Source of the DNA: CALHVX01 sp039198065
GTDB lineage: Bacteria > Pseudomonadota > Gammaproteobacteria > Pseudomonadales > Azotimanducaceae
Direction: 5' to 3'
NCBI GenBank assembly: GCA_039198065.1
Contig: JBCCTU010000001.1
Coordinates: 1-64,000, forward strand
DNA: 64,000 bases
Shown in pieces: positions 24,054 to 32,717 of the stretch (position 1 is its first letter; the number at the start of each line of letters is the position of its first letter). The notes beneath the pieces were generated by a model. The model saw only the letters and a program-made list of their open reading frames with translations, made no database searches and was not told the DNA's origin. A program made the translations under genes and the position numbers.

Positions 24054-24701
24054 ATGGCTAGCGACGACTCCTACGTACTGTTCTTCGACCTCGACGGTAC
24101 GCTTACGGACCCAAAGGTCGGCATCACGCGCTGCATTCAGTACGCGCTGGCACAGCTCGGCCAGCCCACCGTCTGCGCCGATGATCTGGAGTGGTGTATC
24201 GGGCCACCATTGAAAGAAAGCCTGGCAACGCTCGTTGGTGCCGCCAACGCAGATCAAGCGATCGCCCACTACCGGGAGCGTTTTGCCGACATCGGCTGGG
24301 CGGAGAATGAGCCCTACGCGGGCATTCACGATGCCCTGGAAGACCTGACATCCCGCGGTGCTCAGATGTTCGTCGCGACGAGCAAGCCCGCCATTTACGC
24401 GGAGAAAATTCTCGCGCATTTCGACCTGGACCGGTTCTTTACCCGACTCTACGGCGCCGAGCTCGACGGTCGATACTCGGACAAGGCTGAGCTACTGGCC
24501 TGGGCACGATCAGAACACCCCACACCTATGGATGCGATGATGATCGGCGACCGACGCCATGATATTCGCGGTGCACGCGCCAACAGCATGCAGGCCATCG
24601 GCGTGAGCTACGGCTACGGCAGCTGCGAAGAATTGGCAGACGCTGGGGCAGACCGGATCGTCCACAGCCCGCAGGCCCTCCGCGACCTCATCGTGCCCTG
24701 A
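24054..24701 (+). CDS. HAD-family hydrolase, phosphoglycolate phosphatase-like (215 aa)
   Basis: I start at ATG 24054 (MASDDSYVLFFDLDGTLTDP). DLDGTLTDP contains the HAD nucleophile Asp. SKPAIYAEKILAHF, then IGDRRHDIRGARAN, complete the other HAD motifs. The cap looks like that of the Gph/YjjG group. The open frame upstream to 23919 overlaps the previous gene and has no homology signs. Confidence 0.88.
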   Translation: MASDDSYVLFFDLDGTLTDPKVGITRCIQYALAQLGQPTVCADDLEWCIGPPLKESLATLVGAANADQAIAHYRERFADIGWAENEPYAGIHDALEDLTSRGAQMFVATSKPAIYAEKILAHFDLDRFFTRLYGAELDGRYSDKAELLAWARSEHPTPMDAMMIGDRRHDIRGARANSMQAIGVSYGYGSCEELADAGADRIVHSPQALRDLIVP

Positions 24702-24724
24702 TTCGCGCCCGAGCGAACGTCGCC

Positions 24725-25348
24725 ATGCTGCACGACCCACTTCTGCAAGAGCTTGCGAGCGGTATCGCCTTCGCGCTCACCTTCCTTCTGTTCGTGCCCT
24801 ACATCCGCTCCATCAAACGCGGCACCACGGTGCCTCACGTATTTTCCTGGCTCGTCTGGGCCTTCGGCACCTTGGTCGTTTTTCTGGCTCAGCTTGCCGA
24901 CGGTGGCGGCATCGGCGCCTGGCCGATCGGTTTGTCCGCCGGACTGACCGGCTACGTCGCGCTGCTGTCCTACCGCGTGCGCGCCAGGATCGAGATCGAG
25001 GATGCTGACTGGGTGTTGTTCAGCCTCGCACTACTGGCGATTCCCAGCTGGCTCGTTACAAGCGACCCGCTCTGGGCCGTTGTGTTTCTAACCCTTGCCG
25101 ACCTCCTCGGTTTCGGCCCGACGCTGCGCAAGGCCCACGATCACCCGCACGAGGAACACGCTGGATTCTTTGCGCTCGGCGGGTTGCGAAACGCCTTCGT
25201 GATCCTGGCGCTTGAACATCTGTCTTGGACAACAGCGCTGTTCCCCGCAGCTGTCGGCTTCAGTTGCGTTATCGTTGCCGCCTACATTTACGTCCGACGG
25301 ACGACGGTGCCCGCTAAGCAGCTGGAATCGAATGGCACCGACGCTTAG
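24725..25348 (+). CDS. Polytopic membrane protein, PQ-loop-like (207 aa)
   Basis: About seven membrane segments, with PYIRSIKRGTTVPHVFSWLVWAF in the first third, a pattern reminiscent of SemiSWEET/PQ-loop repeats. A second similar repeat (GFGPTLRKAHDHPHEEHAGFF) lies around residues 133-150. Possible role in small-molecule transport, not certain. Starts 23 bp after the HAD gene. Confidence 0.55.
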   Translation: MLHDPLLQELASGIAFALTFLLFVPYIRSIKRGTTVPHVFSWLVWAFGTLVVFLAQLADGGGIGAWPIGLSAGLTGYVALLSYRVRARIEIEDADWVLFSLALLAIPSWLVTSDPLWAVVFLTLADLLGFGPTLRKAHDHPHEEHAGFFALGGLRNAFVILALEHLSWTTALFPAAVGFSCVIVAAYIYVRRTTVPAKQLESNGTDA

Positions 25349-25384
25349 CGGCACCGCAGGCGCGACACAAAGGAGGGCTGCGCG

Positions 25385-25804
25385 TTGAGTCATCACATTC
25401 GACCCTTCCGAGAAGCCGATAGGCCGGAGGTCATTCGTCTATGGGAAGCCGTGTTTCCTGACGACCCACCCTGGAACAATGCGTCCCAAGTAATCGACAC
25501 AAAACTCAGCTGCCAACCCGAATTGTTTTTCGTTGTTGAGCTTCAAGGCAGCGTGGTCGGTACGGTCGTCGCGGGCTTTGACGGCGTGCGCGGCTGGGTG
25601 CACAAGCTTGCCGTCGATCCCGCGCATCGGGGTGCGGGCTATGGGCTGGCCCTCATGAAAGCGGCTGAAGCGGGATTGGCAGAGCAGGGTTGCCCAAAGC
25701 TGAACCTCCAAGTTCGATCGAGCAACGAACAGGTGATCGCGCTTTATCGCCGCGCCGGGTACGAGATTGAAGAACGAGTCAGCATGGGCAAAAACCTGAC
25801 ATGA
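25385..25804 (+). CDS. GNAT N-acetyltransferase (139 aa)
   Basis: Start is TTG 25385 (GGAGGGCTGCGCG before it). HKLAVDPAHRGAGYGLALMK and LNLQVRSSNEQVIALYRRAG carry the acetyl-CoA loop and the second signature. The compact length and closing EERVSMGKNL resemble the YpeA/RimI-like group. The stop overlaps the ELM1-like start by 4 bp, suggesting coupling. Confidence 0.85.
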   Translation: MSHHIRPFREADRPEVIRLWEAVFPDDPPWNNASQVIDTKLSCQPELFFVVELQGSVVGTVVAGFDGVRGWVHKLAVDPAHRGAGYGLALMKAAEAGLAEQGCPKLNLQVRSSNEQVIALYRRAGYEIEERVSMGKNLT

Positions 25805-26769
25805 CCCACGGGGCTCGCGACTGTTGGGTCTTGACGGGGGGTAAGCTCGGCACCATGAGCGGAGCGCTGGGTCTTGCTGAAGCCGTCGGCCTACCCATCA
25901 CCAATAAGCACGTCAGCTCCCGCCGTCCGTGGCGCTGGTTGCCCCCCGCGCTCTGGCCCACCTCCGTGCTGGGGGTCGGACCCGAGGGAGATGCCCTTGA
26001 ACCGCCCTGGCCGTCACTGCTCATCAGCGCTGGTGAACGCGCCGTTGGCCCGGCCCTCGCCATACGTCGGCGCTCCGCAGGCGAGACTTTCTGTGTTCAT
26101 ATTCAACACCCACGGGTGAACCCCAAACGCTTTGATCTTGTCACCGCCTCCGCCCACGACCAACTGACGGGGCCGAACGTTCGGACTACCCTGGGTGCAC
26201 TGCACCGGGTAACCCACGCTGCGATCGAAGCAGGCGCCGCACAACTTTGGGATGCGGTAGCGCATTTACCCCGCCCCAGAATCGGCGTCCTCGTTGGCGG
26301 CGCTAATCGAAGCTACCGCTTCGATCCTGAAACCGCAGCGCGGTTCGCGACACGTCTTGTGGATGCAGCTACTGAGACGGGGGGAAGCTTGTTGATCTCG
26401 GCGTCGCGCCGTACCGGAGCCGCCAGCGAGGCGCTCCTTAGAACCCGGTTGGCTGCCGTGCCCTCGACCTTCTGGGACGGCACCGGCAACAACCCCTATC
26501 TTGGCTACCTCGGCCTTGCGGATGCATTCGTAGTTACGAGCGATTCCGTCAATATGACCACCGAGGCGTGCTTGACCGGCAAGCCGGTTCACGTGTTCAA
26601 GCTGCCAGGCAAACGACGAACGAAATTCGAGACGTTTCACGAACAACTGGTTGCTGAGGGCTACACGAGACCGTTCGAAGGGCGAATTGAATCGTGGCAT
26701 TATGAGGGGCTGGATGAGCGAACGGCGCTGGCACATGAAATCATCGGTCGTCTAAGGTCCGATACGTAA
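25801..26769 (+). CDS. ELM1-like protein (mitochondrial fission ELM1 family) (322 aa)
   Basis: ATG 25801 overlaps the GNAT stop. CWVLTGGKLGTMSGALGLAE, HIQHPRVNPKRFDLVTASAHDQ and VTSDSVNMTTEACLTGKPV match the ELM1/DUF1022 family, which is found in bacteria and plant mitochondria. In bacteria the biochemical role is unsettled, though the fold is glycosyltransferase-like. It is a full-length family member. Confidence 0.87.
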   Translation: MTHGARDCWVLTGGKLGTMSGALGLAEAVGLPITNKHVSSRRPWRWLPPALWPTSVLGVGPEGDALEPPWPSLLISAGERAVGPALAIRRRSAGETFCVHIQHPRVNPKRFDLVTASAHDQLTGPNVRTTLGALHRVTHAAIEAGAAQLWDAVAHLPRPRIGVLVGGANRSYRFDPETAARFATRLVDAATETGGSLLISASRRTGAASEALLRTRLAAVPSTFWDGTGNNPYLGYLGLADAFVVTSDSVNMTTEACLTGKPVHVFKLPGKRRTKFETFHEQLVAEGYTRPFEGRIESWHYEGLDERTALAHEIIGRLRSDT

Positions 26770-26838
26770 AGATCGGCGTTTATAGACGGACACGGAACGA
26801 CAGTGCGTTCCTAAAAATCCCAGTCCGTCCTTGTCTGA

Positions 26839-27480
26839 ATGGCAGGCACCCGGGGTACGATCGTTGTGATTCTTGATCTTCAACGTCTGAGTGAAACGCC
26901 GGTAAGCGACGATCCGTTCGAACATCTGATCGTTCCAGGCTTTCTTGCTAAAGCGGACGTCGACAACATCAACGCCGACTATCCGATGCTTGGCAAGCCC
27001 GGCAGCTTTCCCGTATCCGCAGCCCCATCGGGCCCCGGTTTTAAAGCAGTACTCGACGAGCTGCGCTCGACGGCCTTCGCATCAGTACTCGAAACCAAAT
27101 TCCACGTTGATCTAGCGGGGAAGCCAACGATGGCAACCGTTCGGGACCGATGCCGCAGGCAAGATGGCAAGATTCATCGCGATTCCGGCGGTAAGCTGGT
27201 GACGGTATTGGTTTATCTAAACGCCTCCTGGAACGCAGACGGCGGGCGGTTGCGCTTACTTCGAGACGCTGAAAACATCGACAACTACGCGACCGAGGTT
27301 CCACCGGAGGCGGGCACGCTGCGCGCTTTTCCATGCACGGAAAACGCCTGGCATGGCCACAAGCCGTTTGAAGGACAACGCAGAACCATTCAGTTCAACT
27401 GGGTCCGTAGCCGGCGCTACTTGATACGTGAGCAGCTACGGCACCGCCTGTCGTCCGCGATAAAACTCAAGTTCGCCTGA
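26839..27480 (+). CDS. 2OG-Fe(II) oxygenase family protein (213 aa)
   Basis: ATG 26839. The iron ligands are visible: H and D in GKIHRDSGGKL, and H in AWHGHKPFEGQRRTIQFNW. The Arg after it binds 2-oxoglutarate. The DPFEHLIVPGFLAKADVDNI start is typical of the group. It is one of three Fe(II)/2OG-type oxygenases in the window. Natural substrate unknown. Confidence 0.82.
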   Translation: MAGTRGTIVVILDLQRLSETPVSDDPFEHLIVPGFLAKADVDNINADYPMLGKPGSFPVSAAPSGPGFKAVLDELRSTAFASVLETKFHVDLAGKPTMATVRDRCRRQDGKIHRDSGGKLVTVLVYLNASWNADGGRLRLLRDAENIDNYATEVPPEAGTLRAFPCTENAWHGHKPFEGQRRTIQFNWVRSRRYLIREQLRHRLSSAIKLKFA

Positions 27481-27556
27481 CATCCATCTTTGCGCCTGAG
27501 ACCGTCTAAGAACTGAGGTGCCAGGTTCAGGCCTTGCTGGGAGGCGGGAGGCACGC

Positions 27557-27928
27557 ATGACCAACCGATACCTGGGTTTTGTACCCTACCTGTTCTACGA
27601 CGATCTCGCGGTTGCGCTCGAATGGTATACACGGGTATTTGGCTTTGAAGAGATAAATCGCTGGACCAATGAAGCCGGCAAGATTCACAACGCTGAGATG
27701 CGTGTCGGCGACTGTGAGCTGTGGCTAGACGGCTCCGGGCGTCGGAAAGACAGCGATCCGCGCCCACACTGGATCGGTATCACCGTCGACGATGTGGACG
27801 CCATCTACTCCCGGGTACGCGCCGCCGGTGTCCAATGCGACGCGCCGGTCGATCGTGAGTTTGGCGTGCGGATGCTCAACGTGCCTGACCCCATGGGCTA
27901 TCTTTGGGGCTTCATCAAACGCCGTTGA
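27557..27928 (+). CDS. VOC family protein (123 aa)
   Basis: I start at ATG 27557. The pattern FVPYLFYDDLAVALEWYTRVFGFEE, then EIGDCELWLDGSG and LNVPDPMGYLWGF, matches the vicinal-oxygen-chelate superfamily. The metal-binding residues cannot be defined with certainty; activity may be glyoxalase-like, dioxygenase-like or resistance-related. Follows an oxygenase gene. Confidence 0.78.
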   Translation: MTNRYLGFVPYLFYDDLAVALEWYTRVFGFEEINRWTNEAGKIHNAEMRVGDCELWLDGSGRRKDSDPRPHWIGITVDDVDAIYSRVRAAGVQCDAPVDREFGVRMLNVPDPMGYLWGFIKRR

Positions 27929-27946
27929 CCTCTCTCGAGCACCCGA

Positions 27947-28381
27947 GTGAACCGACACAAAGCCATCCCAGAAGCACATCTGATCCTTATCCGAGATCAG
28001 CAGATTCTGCTTCTACAGCGTCAAAACACCGGATTCGAGGACGGCAACTTCTCGGTAGTCGCCGGTCATATAGAAGCTGGGGAAACCGCCCGCAGCGCGA
28101 CCTGCCGCGAAGCCAGCGAAGAAGCCGGCCTGACCATTCGGGAGTCGTCGCTCCGGCTCTTTCACGTTGTGCATAAGCTCGCCGATCAGGAACGCATCGC
28201 CTTCTTTTTCATATGCGACGCGTGGAGCGGCGAGCCCGTGAACCGAGAACCTGACAAGTGCAGTCAGCTGGCGTGGTTTCCCCTTGCGACGCTGCCGAGC
28301 AATACCGTGCCGTACGTGCGCCAGGCCATTCGGCTTGGCATGAACGGCGCAGTCTATTCAGAAAGTGGCTGGAGTTTGTGA
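27947..28381 (+). CDS. Nudix hydrolase (144 aa)
   Basis: GTG 27947. The Nudix box is complete (G at GHIEAGETA, then REASEEAGL), around residues 42-64. The family hydrolyses nucleoside diphosphates linked to another group. Substrate not decided. It is 18 bp after the VOC gene. Confidence 0.88.
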   Translation: MNRHKAIPEAHLILIRDQQILLLQRQNTGFEDGNFSVVAGHIEAGETARSATCREASEEAGLTIRESSLRLFHVVHKLADQERIAFFFICDAWSGEPVNREPDKCSQLAWFPLATLPSNTVPYVRQAIRLGMNGAVYSESGWSL

Positions 28382-28489
28382 GACACCAGCGCCCCAAGCA
28401 TTAGCGCTTAGGTTTGCGAGGAAAGCCGGGAGCACTCATCATCGTGCGCTCCAGCATACTGAAATTACCCGTAGCCAGCCATCAGCGTT

Positions 28490-29116
28490 ATGACCACCCC
28501 TGTTGCCTTCGACGTTCTGTACGACCTTGCAGCCCGCCGACGAGACGTGCGCCGCTTTCGGACGGATCCCGTGGATGAGTCAACGCTCGACGAACTGTTG
28601 CGTCTCGTTGAACTCGCACCATCGGTGGGTAATAGCCAACCCTGGCGGTGGGTTCGCGTCGCCAGCACCGGCGTTCGGGAGCAGCTCTGTCAACACTTCG
28701 ACTGCACAAACAAAAATGCTTTGCAGCAGGTTAAGAGCGACAAGAGAGCCGCGTACACCCGGCTGAAACTCGCTGGGCTGCGGGAGGCGCCGATTCACTA
28801 CGCCGTATTCTGCGACACGGAGACGAACCAGGGTGGCGGCTTAGGGCGCCAGTCCATGCCGGAAACGCTCCAGTACTCGGTCGTATGCGCCATCATGAGC
28901 TTCTGGCTCGGCGCCAAAGCAAAGGGACTCGGTGTGGGTTGGGTTTCGATTCTTGAACCAAAGACCGTGAATAGGCTCCTTTCCGTACCTCCGAGCTGGG
29001 ATCTGGTGGCCTACCTGTGTGTCGGTTACCCCATCGAGGAGCACGTCGACCCGGAGCTGGAACGCGCTCAATGGCAGCACCGCGAGTGGCGCCGGGACAG
29101 CGTAATTCTGAGATAG
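28490..29116 (+). CDS. bluB: BluB-like 5,6-dimethylbenzimidazole synthase (208 aa)
   Basis: ATG 28490. RRRDVRRFRTDPVDESTLDE, LAPSVGNSQPW, QSMPETLQYSVVCAI and LGVGWVSIL match BluB, which turns reduced FMN into the lower ligand of vitamin B12. Other nitroreductases share the fold but not this pattern. It stands alone, with no other cobalamin gene nearby. The ending is PELERAQWQHREWRRD. Confidence 0.9.
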   Translation: MTTPVAFDVLYDLAARRRDVRRFRTDPVDESTLDELLRLVELAPSVGNSQPWRWVRVASTGVREQLCQHFDCTNKNALQQVKSDKRAAYTRLKLAGLREAPIHYAVFCDTETNQGGGLGRQSMPETLQYSVVCAIMSFWLGAKAKGLGVGWVSILEPKTVNRLLSVPPSWDLVAYLCVGYPIEEHVDPELERAQWQHREWRRDSVILR

Positions 29117-29196
29117 CCGTGCCTCACCACCTGCTTCCATTACCCGCTCTGGCGTTGGATTTAGTACAGCTAACACATGCCGGGAGCGAGTAATCC

Positions 29197-29589
29197 ATGG
29201 TCGATATCACGCGGTCTAGCCATCAGCCTTGGCGCACCGGTCAGGCACGTGGGGAGCGCTACCGGTTCATCGATCTGGGCGGCACCCGCGTCGGGGCGCG
29301 GCTGGAGGAGTTGCCGCCAGGGGGTACATCCAGCGAGCACCACAGTCACAGCCTCGAAGAAGAACACGTCTACCTTCTCGCCGGTGACGCGGTACTGGTG
29401 TTGGACGATGAAGAGTTTCTCCTGCACGCCGGAGACCACGTCGCATTCCCGGCCGGCGAAGGTGATGGCCATCATCTCGTCAACCGAGCAAATACAGCCT
29501 GCCGCTATCTGGTCTACGGGATGCGCGATCCCAACGACGTCGTGACGTACCCAAACAGACGGAAGACCGTTGGCAAGGACAGTCACTGA
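29197..29589 (+). CDS. Cupin-domain protein (130 aa)
   Basis: ATG 29197 (GGGAGCGAGTAATCC before it). GGTSSEHHSHSLEEEHVYLL gives the metal-binding His/Glu motif of the cupin fold, then GDHVAFPAGEGDGHHLVNRA the second. It is a compact beta-barrel. Substrate unknown. It could be a metal-dependent isomerase or a sensor. Confidence 0.82.
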   Translation: MVDITRSSHQPWRTGQARGERYRFIDLGGTRVGARLEELPPGGTSSEHHSHSLEEEHVYLLAGDAVLVLDDEEFLLHAGDHVAFPAGEGDGHHLVNRANTACRYLVYGMRDPNDVVTYPNRRKTVGKDSH

Positions 29590-29684
29590 CCGCCATCAAG
29601 CGAATAACAAAGACGCTGCACGCAGGTCCTACTGTATTCTCGCTCGCGAAGCGACTCACGTAACCACGGCTTTACTTAGCAACG

Positions 29685-30056
29685 ATGCGCAACTTCCTCC
29701 TAGGTTTCACCGCCGCAACCTTGATCTTTTTCACGGGTCAATGGATCGGCACGTCGGCCCGTTCGCTCGACTGGAATGAACAATCGAGGGTGGCGTCACC
29801 GGATGCCCGTCATGCGCTCGTACACTACCAATCCACGAGCGAGGCAGGCCACGCACCCTATGGCGACCACCTTGTGCTCGAATCAAGCGCCGGTTTCGGC
29901 GGTCGCTCGAGCAGCGCCATTGTCTTTGCAGGCTTCTGCGAAACCCTTGACATCGGCTGGACCGATGCGGTTGTCCGGATCGCGTGTCCGACCAACGAGC
30001 CCATTGCTACGTCTGTTGATCGACTGCTGGGATACGCCGTCACGCTTGAAGACTAA
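29685..30056 (+). CDS. Secreted or membrane-anchored hypothetical protein (123 aa)
   Basis: ATG 29685. The N terminus MRNFLLGFTAATLIFFTGQW is hydrophobic, either a signal anchor or a signal peptide. The rest is soluble with a Cys at CETLDIGW and another at IACPTNEP that may pair. Family not recognised. Confidence 0.55.
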   Translation: MRNFLLGFTAATLIFFTGQWIGTSARSLDWNEQSRVASPDARHALVHYQSTSEAGHAPYGDHLVLESSAGFGGRSSSAIVFAGFCETLDIGWTDAVVRIACPTNEPIATSVDRLLGYAVTLED

Positions 30057-30154
30057 ACGCTGGCGCTCACCAAACGACCCACGAGCTTTTCCCCAGCAAA
30101 ACAAGTTGTTAACTCAACACGCAGATCAACAGGCCAATCAACCAGGAGCTACGC

Positions 30155-30646
30155 ATGCGCTTCGCCCTACTCGGTAACTCAGGCTCCGGCAAGAGTACCT
30201 ACGCTAAGGTTCTCGCAGCCAAGCACGGCATCGCGATCCTGGATCTGGATCTGGATCAGATCGCCTGGGAGCCGGATGCACCGACCACCTTGCGCTCGCC
30301 CCAGGCCGCGGCCGAAGACGTTACCGCGTTTTGCACGAGTCACGAGGGCTGGGTCGTCGAGGGGTGCTATGCCGACCTGGTGCGCGCGACGCTGCCGTTC
30401 GAACCCCAGCTTGAGTTCCTCGATCCCGGCGAGGCGCAGTGTCTGGCCAATTGCCTCGATCGCCCCTGGGAGCCCAGCAAATACGCAAGCAAAGCGGCTC
30501 AGGACGAGAATCTTGAGTTTCTGCTCACCTGGGTCAGCGCGTACTATGAGCGAGATGGCGACCTCTCTCATCAAGTGCACAGCGCGCTGTTCGACGAATA
30601 CACCGGTCCCAAACGCCGATGGGTAGACCGACCCGCGGTTACGTAG
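30155..30646 (+). CDS. P-loop nucleotide-binding protein (163 aa)
   Basis: ATG 30155 preceded by AACCAGGAGCTACGC. The Walker A is GNSGSGKST at the N terminus; the following LDLDLDQIAWEP holds a possible Walker-B-like region. The size and layout resemble a small adenylate-kinase-like group (AAA_17/shikimate-kinase-like). The substrate is unknown. Its last 28 nt overlap a VOC remnant. Confidence 0.78.
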   Translation: MRFALLGNSGSGKSTYAKVLAAKHGIAILDLDLDQIAWEPDAPTTLRSPQAAAEDVTAFCTSHEGWVVEGCYADLVRATLPFEPQLEFLDPGEAQCLANCLDRPWEPSKYASKAAQDENLEFLLTWVSAYYERDGDLSHQVHSALFDEYTGPKRRWVDRPAVT

Positions 30647-30762
30647 CCGCCGTGAACCTCACCGACGACTGCGTAGAGCCCGGTTTTCGGGCGATCAAGT
30701 TTCCAGACCCCGACGGTTACGAAGTGGACGTGTACTGGGAGGCGGCGTGGCCGCCATCGTGA
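30619..30762 (+). pseudogene. VOC protein C-terminal remnant (47 codons)
   Basis: Frame: ATG 30619 to TGA 30760-30762. The end GFRAIKFPDPDGYEVDVYWE is a typical C-terminal strand and metal-site region of a vicinal-oxygen-chelate protein, but the start of the domain is missing. It overlaps the end of the P-loop gene. I take it as a truncated VOC gene; two intact VOC genes are at 27557 and 32098. Confidence 0.45.
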
Positions 30763-30796
30763 GCCGCCAAACGAACGCAATTGCGGTAGTCCAGTC

Positions 30797-31339
30797 GTGA
30801 AACTGGTCGAACTGGACCCGGCCGGTGTCGCCGCCGCTAACGCACATCTTGCTCGGCACGTACGGGAGTCCGGCCGCTACGGCGTGCACTGGATTCCCTA
30901 CGATCCCGTCGAACGCGGCACTCGGCCGTTTCTGCTTGCCGAAGCGCTCAGCAAGGCCACCGACGAACTTGGCTGGGAACGCTGGATCGTCGTCCACAAC
31001 GACAGCGCTGAAACCGTCGGTCACGCGTTTCTGAAGGGCGCAAGCTTCGGCTACGGGCAGCACCGCTGCGAGTTAGGCATGGGGCTCGAGCAGCCCTACT
31101 GGCGCCGGGGACTCGGGAGCCGACTGCTCCGCTGGGTCGTGGAGCGCGCTCAGGCCATTGCGACCGTGGACTGGCTCGACCTGCGGGTGCTCGGCGGGAA
31201 CGCACCGGCAATTGCGCTGTATCAACGCTTCGGTTTTGAAGAAACGGCACGAGTGCCAGATTTCTGCCGGATCCAGGGAGACCGCATCGCAGAGGTTCGG
31301 ATGTCTCTATGGGTCGGCAACGGGAATCCCGTACACTGA
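30797..31339 (+). CDS. GNAT N-acetyltransferase (180 aa)
   Basis: GTG 30797 is the likely start. The acetyl-CoA loop QPYWRRGLGSRLLRWV and VLGGNAPAIALYQRFGFEE are clear. The N-terminal half (HVRESGRYGVHWIPYDPVER) is unusual for the family. It is followed by a NIPSNAP-like gene 25 bp later. Confidence 0.83.
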   Translation: MKLVELDPAGVAAANAHLARHVRESGRYGVHWIPYDPVERGTRPFLLAEALSKATDELGWERWIVVHNDSAETVGHAFLKGASFGYGQHRCELGMGLEQPYWRRGLGSRLLRWVVERAQAIATVDWLDLRVLGGNAPAIALYQRFGFEETARVPDFCRIQGDRIAEVRMSLWVGNGNPVH

Positions 31340-31364
31340 TTGCGCCTGGCATAAAGACGCCCCC

Positions 31365-31676
31365 GTGATCACCTGTTACCTGCGCTACACCATCGATCCA
31401 TCACGTCGCGAGGCCTTCGAACACTACGGGCGCTGGTGGATCACACTGGTAGAAAAATACGGAGGCCGCCATCACGGCTACTTTCTGCCGAAAGAGAGTG
31501 CAAACGATCTCGCTGTCGCACTGTTTACCTTTCCGTCGCTCGCGGCCTATGAGCACTATCGTGAACAGGCCGCAACCGACCCGGAATGCATCGAGGCGTT
31601 CGAGTACGCGAAGCAAACGGGCTGCATCCTGCGCTACGACCGGCAGTTTCTCGAACCCGTGTTCGACGGCGCCTGA
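31365..31676 (+). CDS. NIPSNAP family protein (103 aa)
   Basis: GTG 31365 is chosen because the family starts at this point (VITCYLRYTIDPSRREAFEH). HGYFLPKESANDLAVALFTF and AYEHYREQAATDPECIEAFE are typical. The family is small, dimeric and of uncertain function in bacteria. The open frame upstream to 31158 lacks homology. Confidence 0.75.
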   Translation: MITCYLRYTIDPSRREAFEHYGRWWITLVEKYGGRHHGYFLPKESANDLAVALFTFPSLAAYEHYREQAATDPECIEAFEYAKQTGCILRYDRQFLEPVFDGA

Positions 31677-31715
31677 GCGCGTGCGCCTTCACGCCCTGGG
31701 TCATTAGATCCTCCA

Positions 31716-32069
31716 ATGCGTGTGCCGCGATTGTTTCGTGTCGGTCTGGAAGTCGCTGGGACCTCGTCGACGCCCCTCCCGACCGGGTGGAACACGGCCC
31801 TGCTCGACGTGTACCTCATTGCCATCGACCTACGCCAGAGCATTGAGCGCGCGGAAGCGGCCGTTGAGGAGGCTGGGCTGAAACCCATCGACCCCTACAT
31901 GGCCTGGGAGGTCGACCTCGATCAGTGGCAGCCTAGCCCGAGCGATCATCCATCCAAGGCCTCGGTTGCTGGGCTCATGACTCAGGGCGGTACGATTCTT
32001 GGGGAACTGCTGGAGTACGACAGCGAGCGGAAGGACCGGCTGCGCCTCGTACACCCGAGAGAGCCGTGA
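31716..32069 (+). CDS. Hypothetical protein (117 aa)
   Basis: ATG 31716. The stretch LLDVYLIAIDLRQSIERAEA and EAGLKPIDPYMAWEVDLDQW looks real, but I do not recognise a family. There is no signal peptide or membrane segment. GTG 31809 is an alternative start that begins exactly at VYLIAIDL. It precedes a VOC gene. Confidence 0.5.
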   Translation: MRVPRLFRVGLEVAGTSSTPLPTGWNTALLDVYLIAIDLRQSIERAEAAVEEAGLKPIDPYMAWEVDLDQWQPSPSDHPSKASVAGLMTQGGTILGELLEYDSERKDRLRLVHPREP

Positions 32070-32097
32070 ACACGAGCGCACAGATGCTCCCGACGCC

Positions 32098-32508
32098 ATG
32101 ACGACACCTGAGGCAGCGTTCTACGGGGTGCGGTATTTCGAGATACCTGTCAGCGATTTGAAGCGCGCCATCGCCTTTTATGAACGGGTCTTCGAGCTGA
32201 GGCTGGTGCAACAGATCGTCGACGACTACCCCATGGCGCTGTTTCCGGAAACGAGCGACGGCATGGGTGCATCCGGGGCGCTGGCCCAGGGCGACGTCTA
32301 CGTGCCTGGCAAACGTGGACCCATTGTGTACTTCACCGTTGCTGACCTGGAACGGACGCTTGCCCGAAGCCGCAACCAGAATGCGACACTGCTCCTTGCG
32401 CCGACGGATGTGCCGGGACAGGGGACCGTCGCCGAGATCGAGGACTCAGAAGGAAACCGCATCGCGGTGTTTCAACCCATCGAGCAAGGAGACTCACCAC
32501 CCCCATGA
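32098..32508 (+). CDS. VOC family protein (136 aa)
   Basis: ATG 32098. VRYFEIPVSDLKRAIAFYER, VYFTVADLERTLARSR and AEIEDSEGNRIAVFQPIEQG match the VOC superfamily of the YaeR/glyoxalase type. Its stop overlaps the next gene by 4 nt (ATGA), which implies translational coupling with the small lipoprotein gene. Confidence 0.82.
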   Translation: MTTPEAAFYGVRYFEIPVSDLKRAIAFYERVFELRLVQQIVDDYPMALFPETSDGMGASGALAQGDVYVPGKRGPIVYFTVADLERTLARSRNQNATLLLAPTDVPGQGTVAEIEDSEGNRIAVFQPIEQGDSPPP

Positions 32509-32717
32509 AAGCGCTATTGACCGGTCTCGCAGCGATCGCCCTCATCACGGGCTGCACAGCGAAAGGCGGCTATGAGTTTACCGGCGAACTCGGCCGCTCT
32601 AAGGCTGAATGCGAGACGCTGATCTCCTCGAGCGACCGACGCGCCTGCGAGGAATCGTTTCAGCAGAGTTACGAGGAGTACCAGAAGGCCAGAGCTGAAG
32701 TAACTGGCGATGACTGA
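32505..32717 (+). CDS. Small lipoprotein (70 aa)
   Basis: ATG 32505 in an ATGA overlap. The signal LTGLAAIALITGC gives lipobox ITGC, so the mature protein starts at Cys and is about 53 residues. The mature part is charged, with two more Cys (ECETLISSSDRRACEES) that may pair. Function unknown. It overlaps the phosphatase start by 8 nt. Confidence 0.72.
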   Translation: MKALLTGLAAIALITGCTAKGGYEFTGELGRSKAECETLISSSDRRACEESFQQSYEEYQKARAEVTGDD

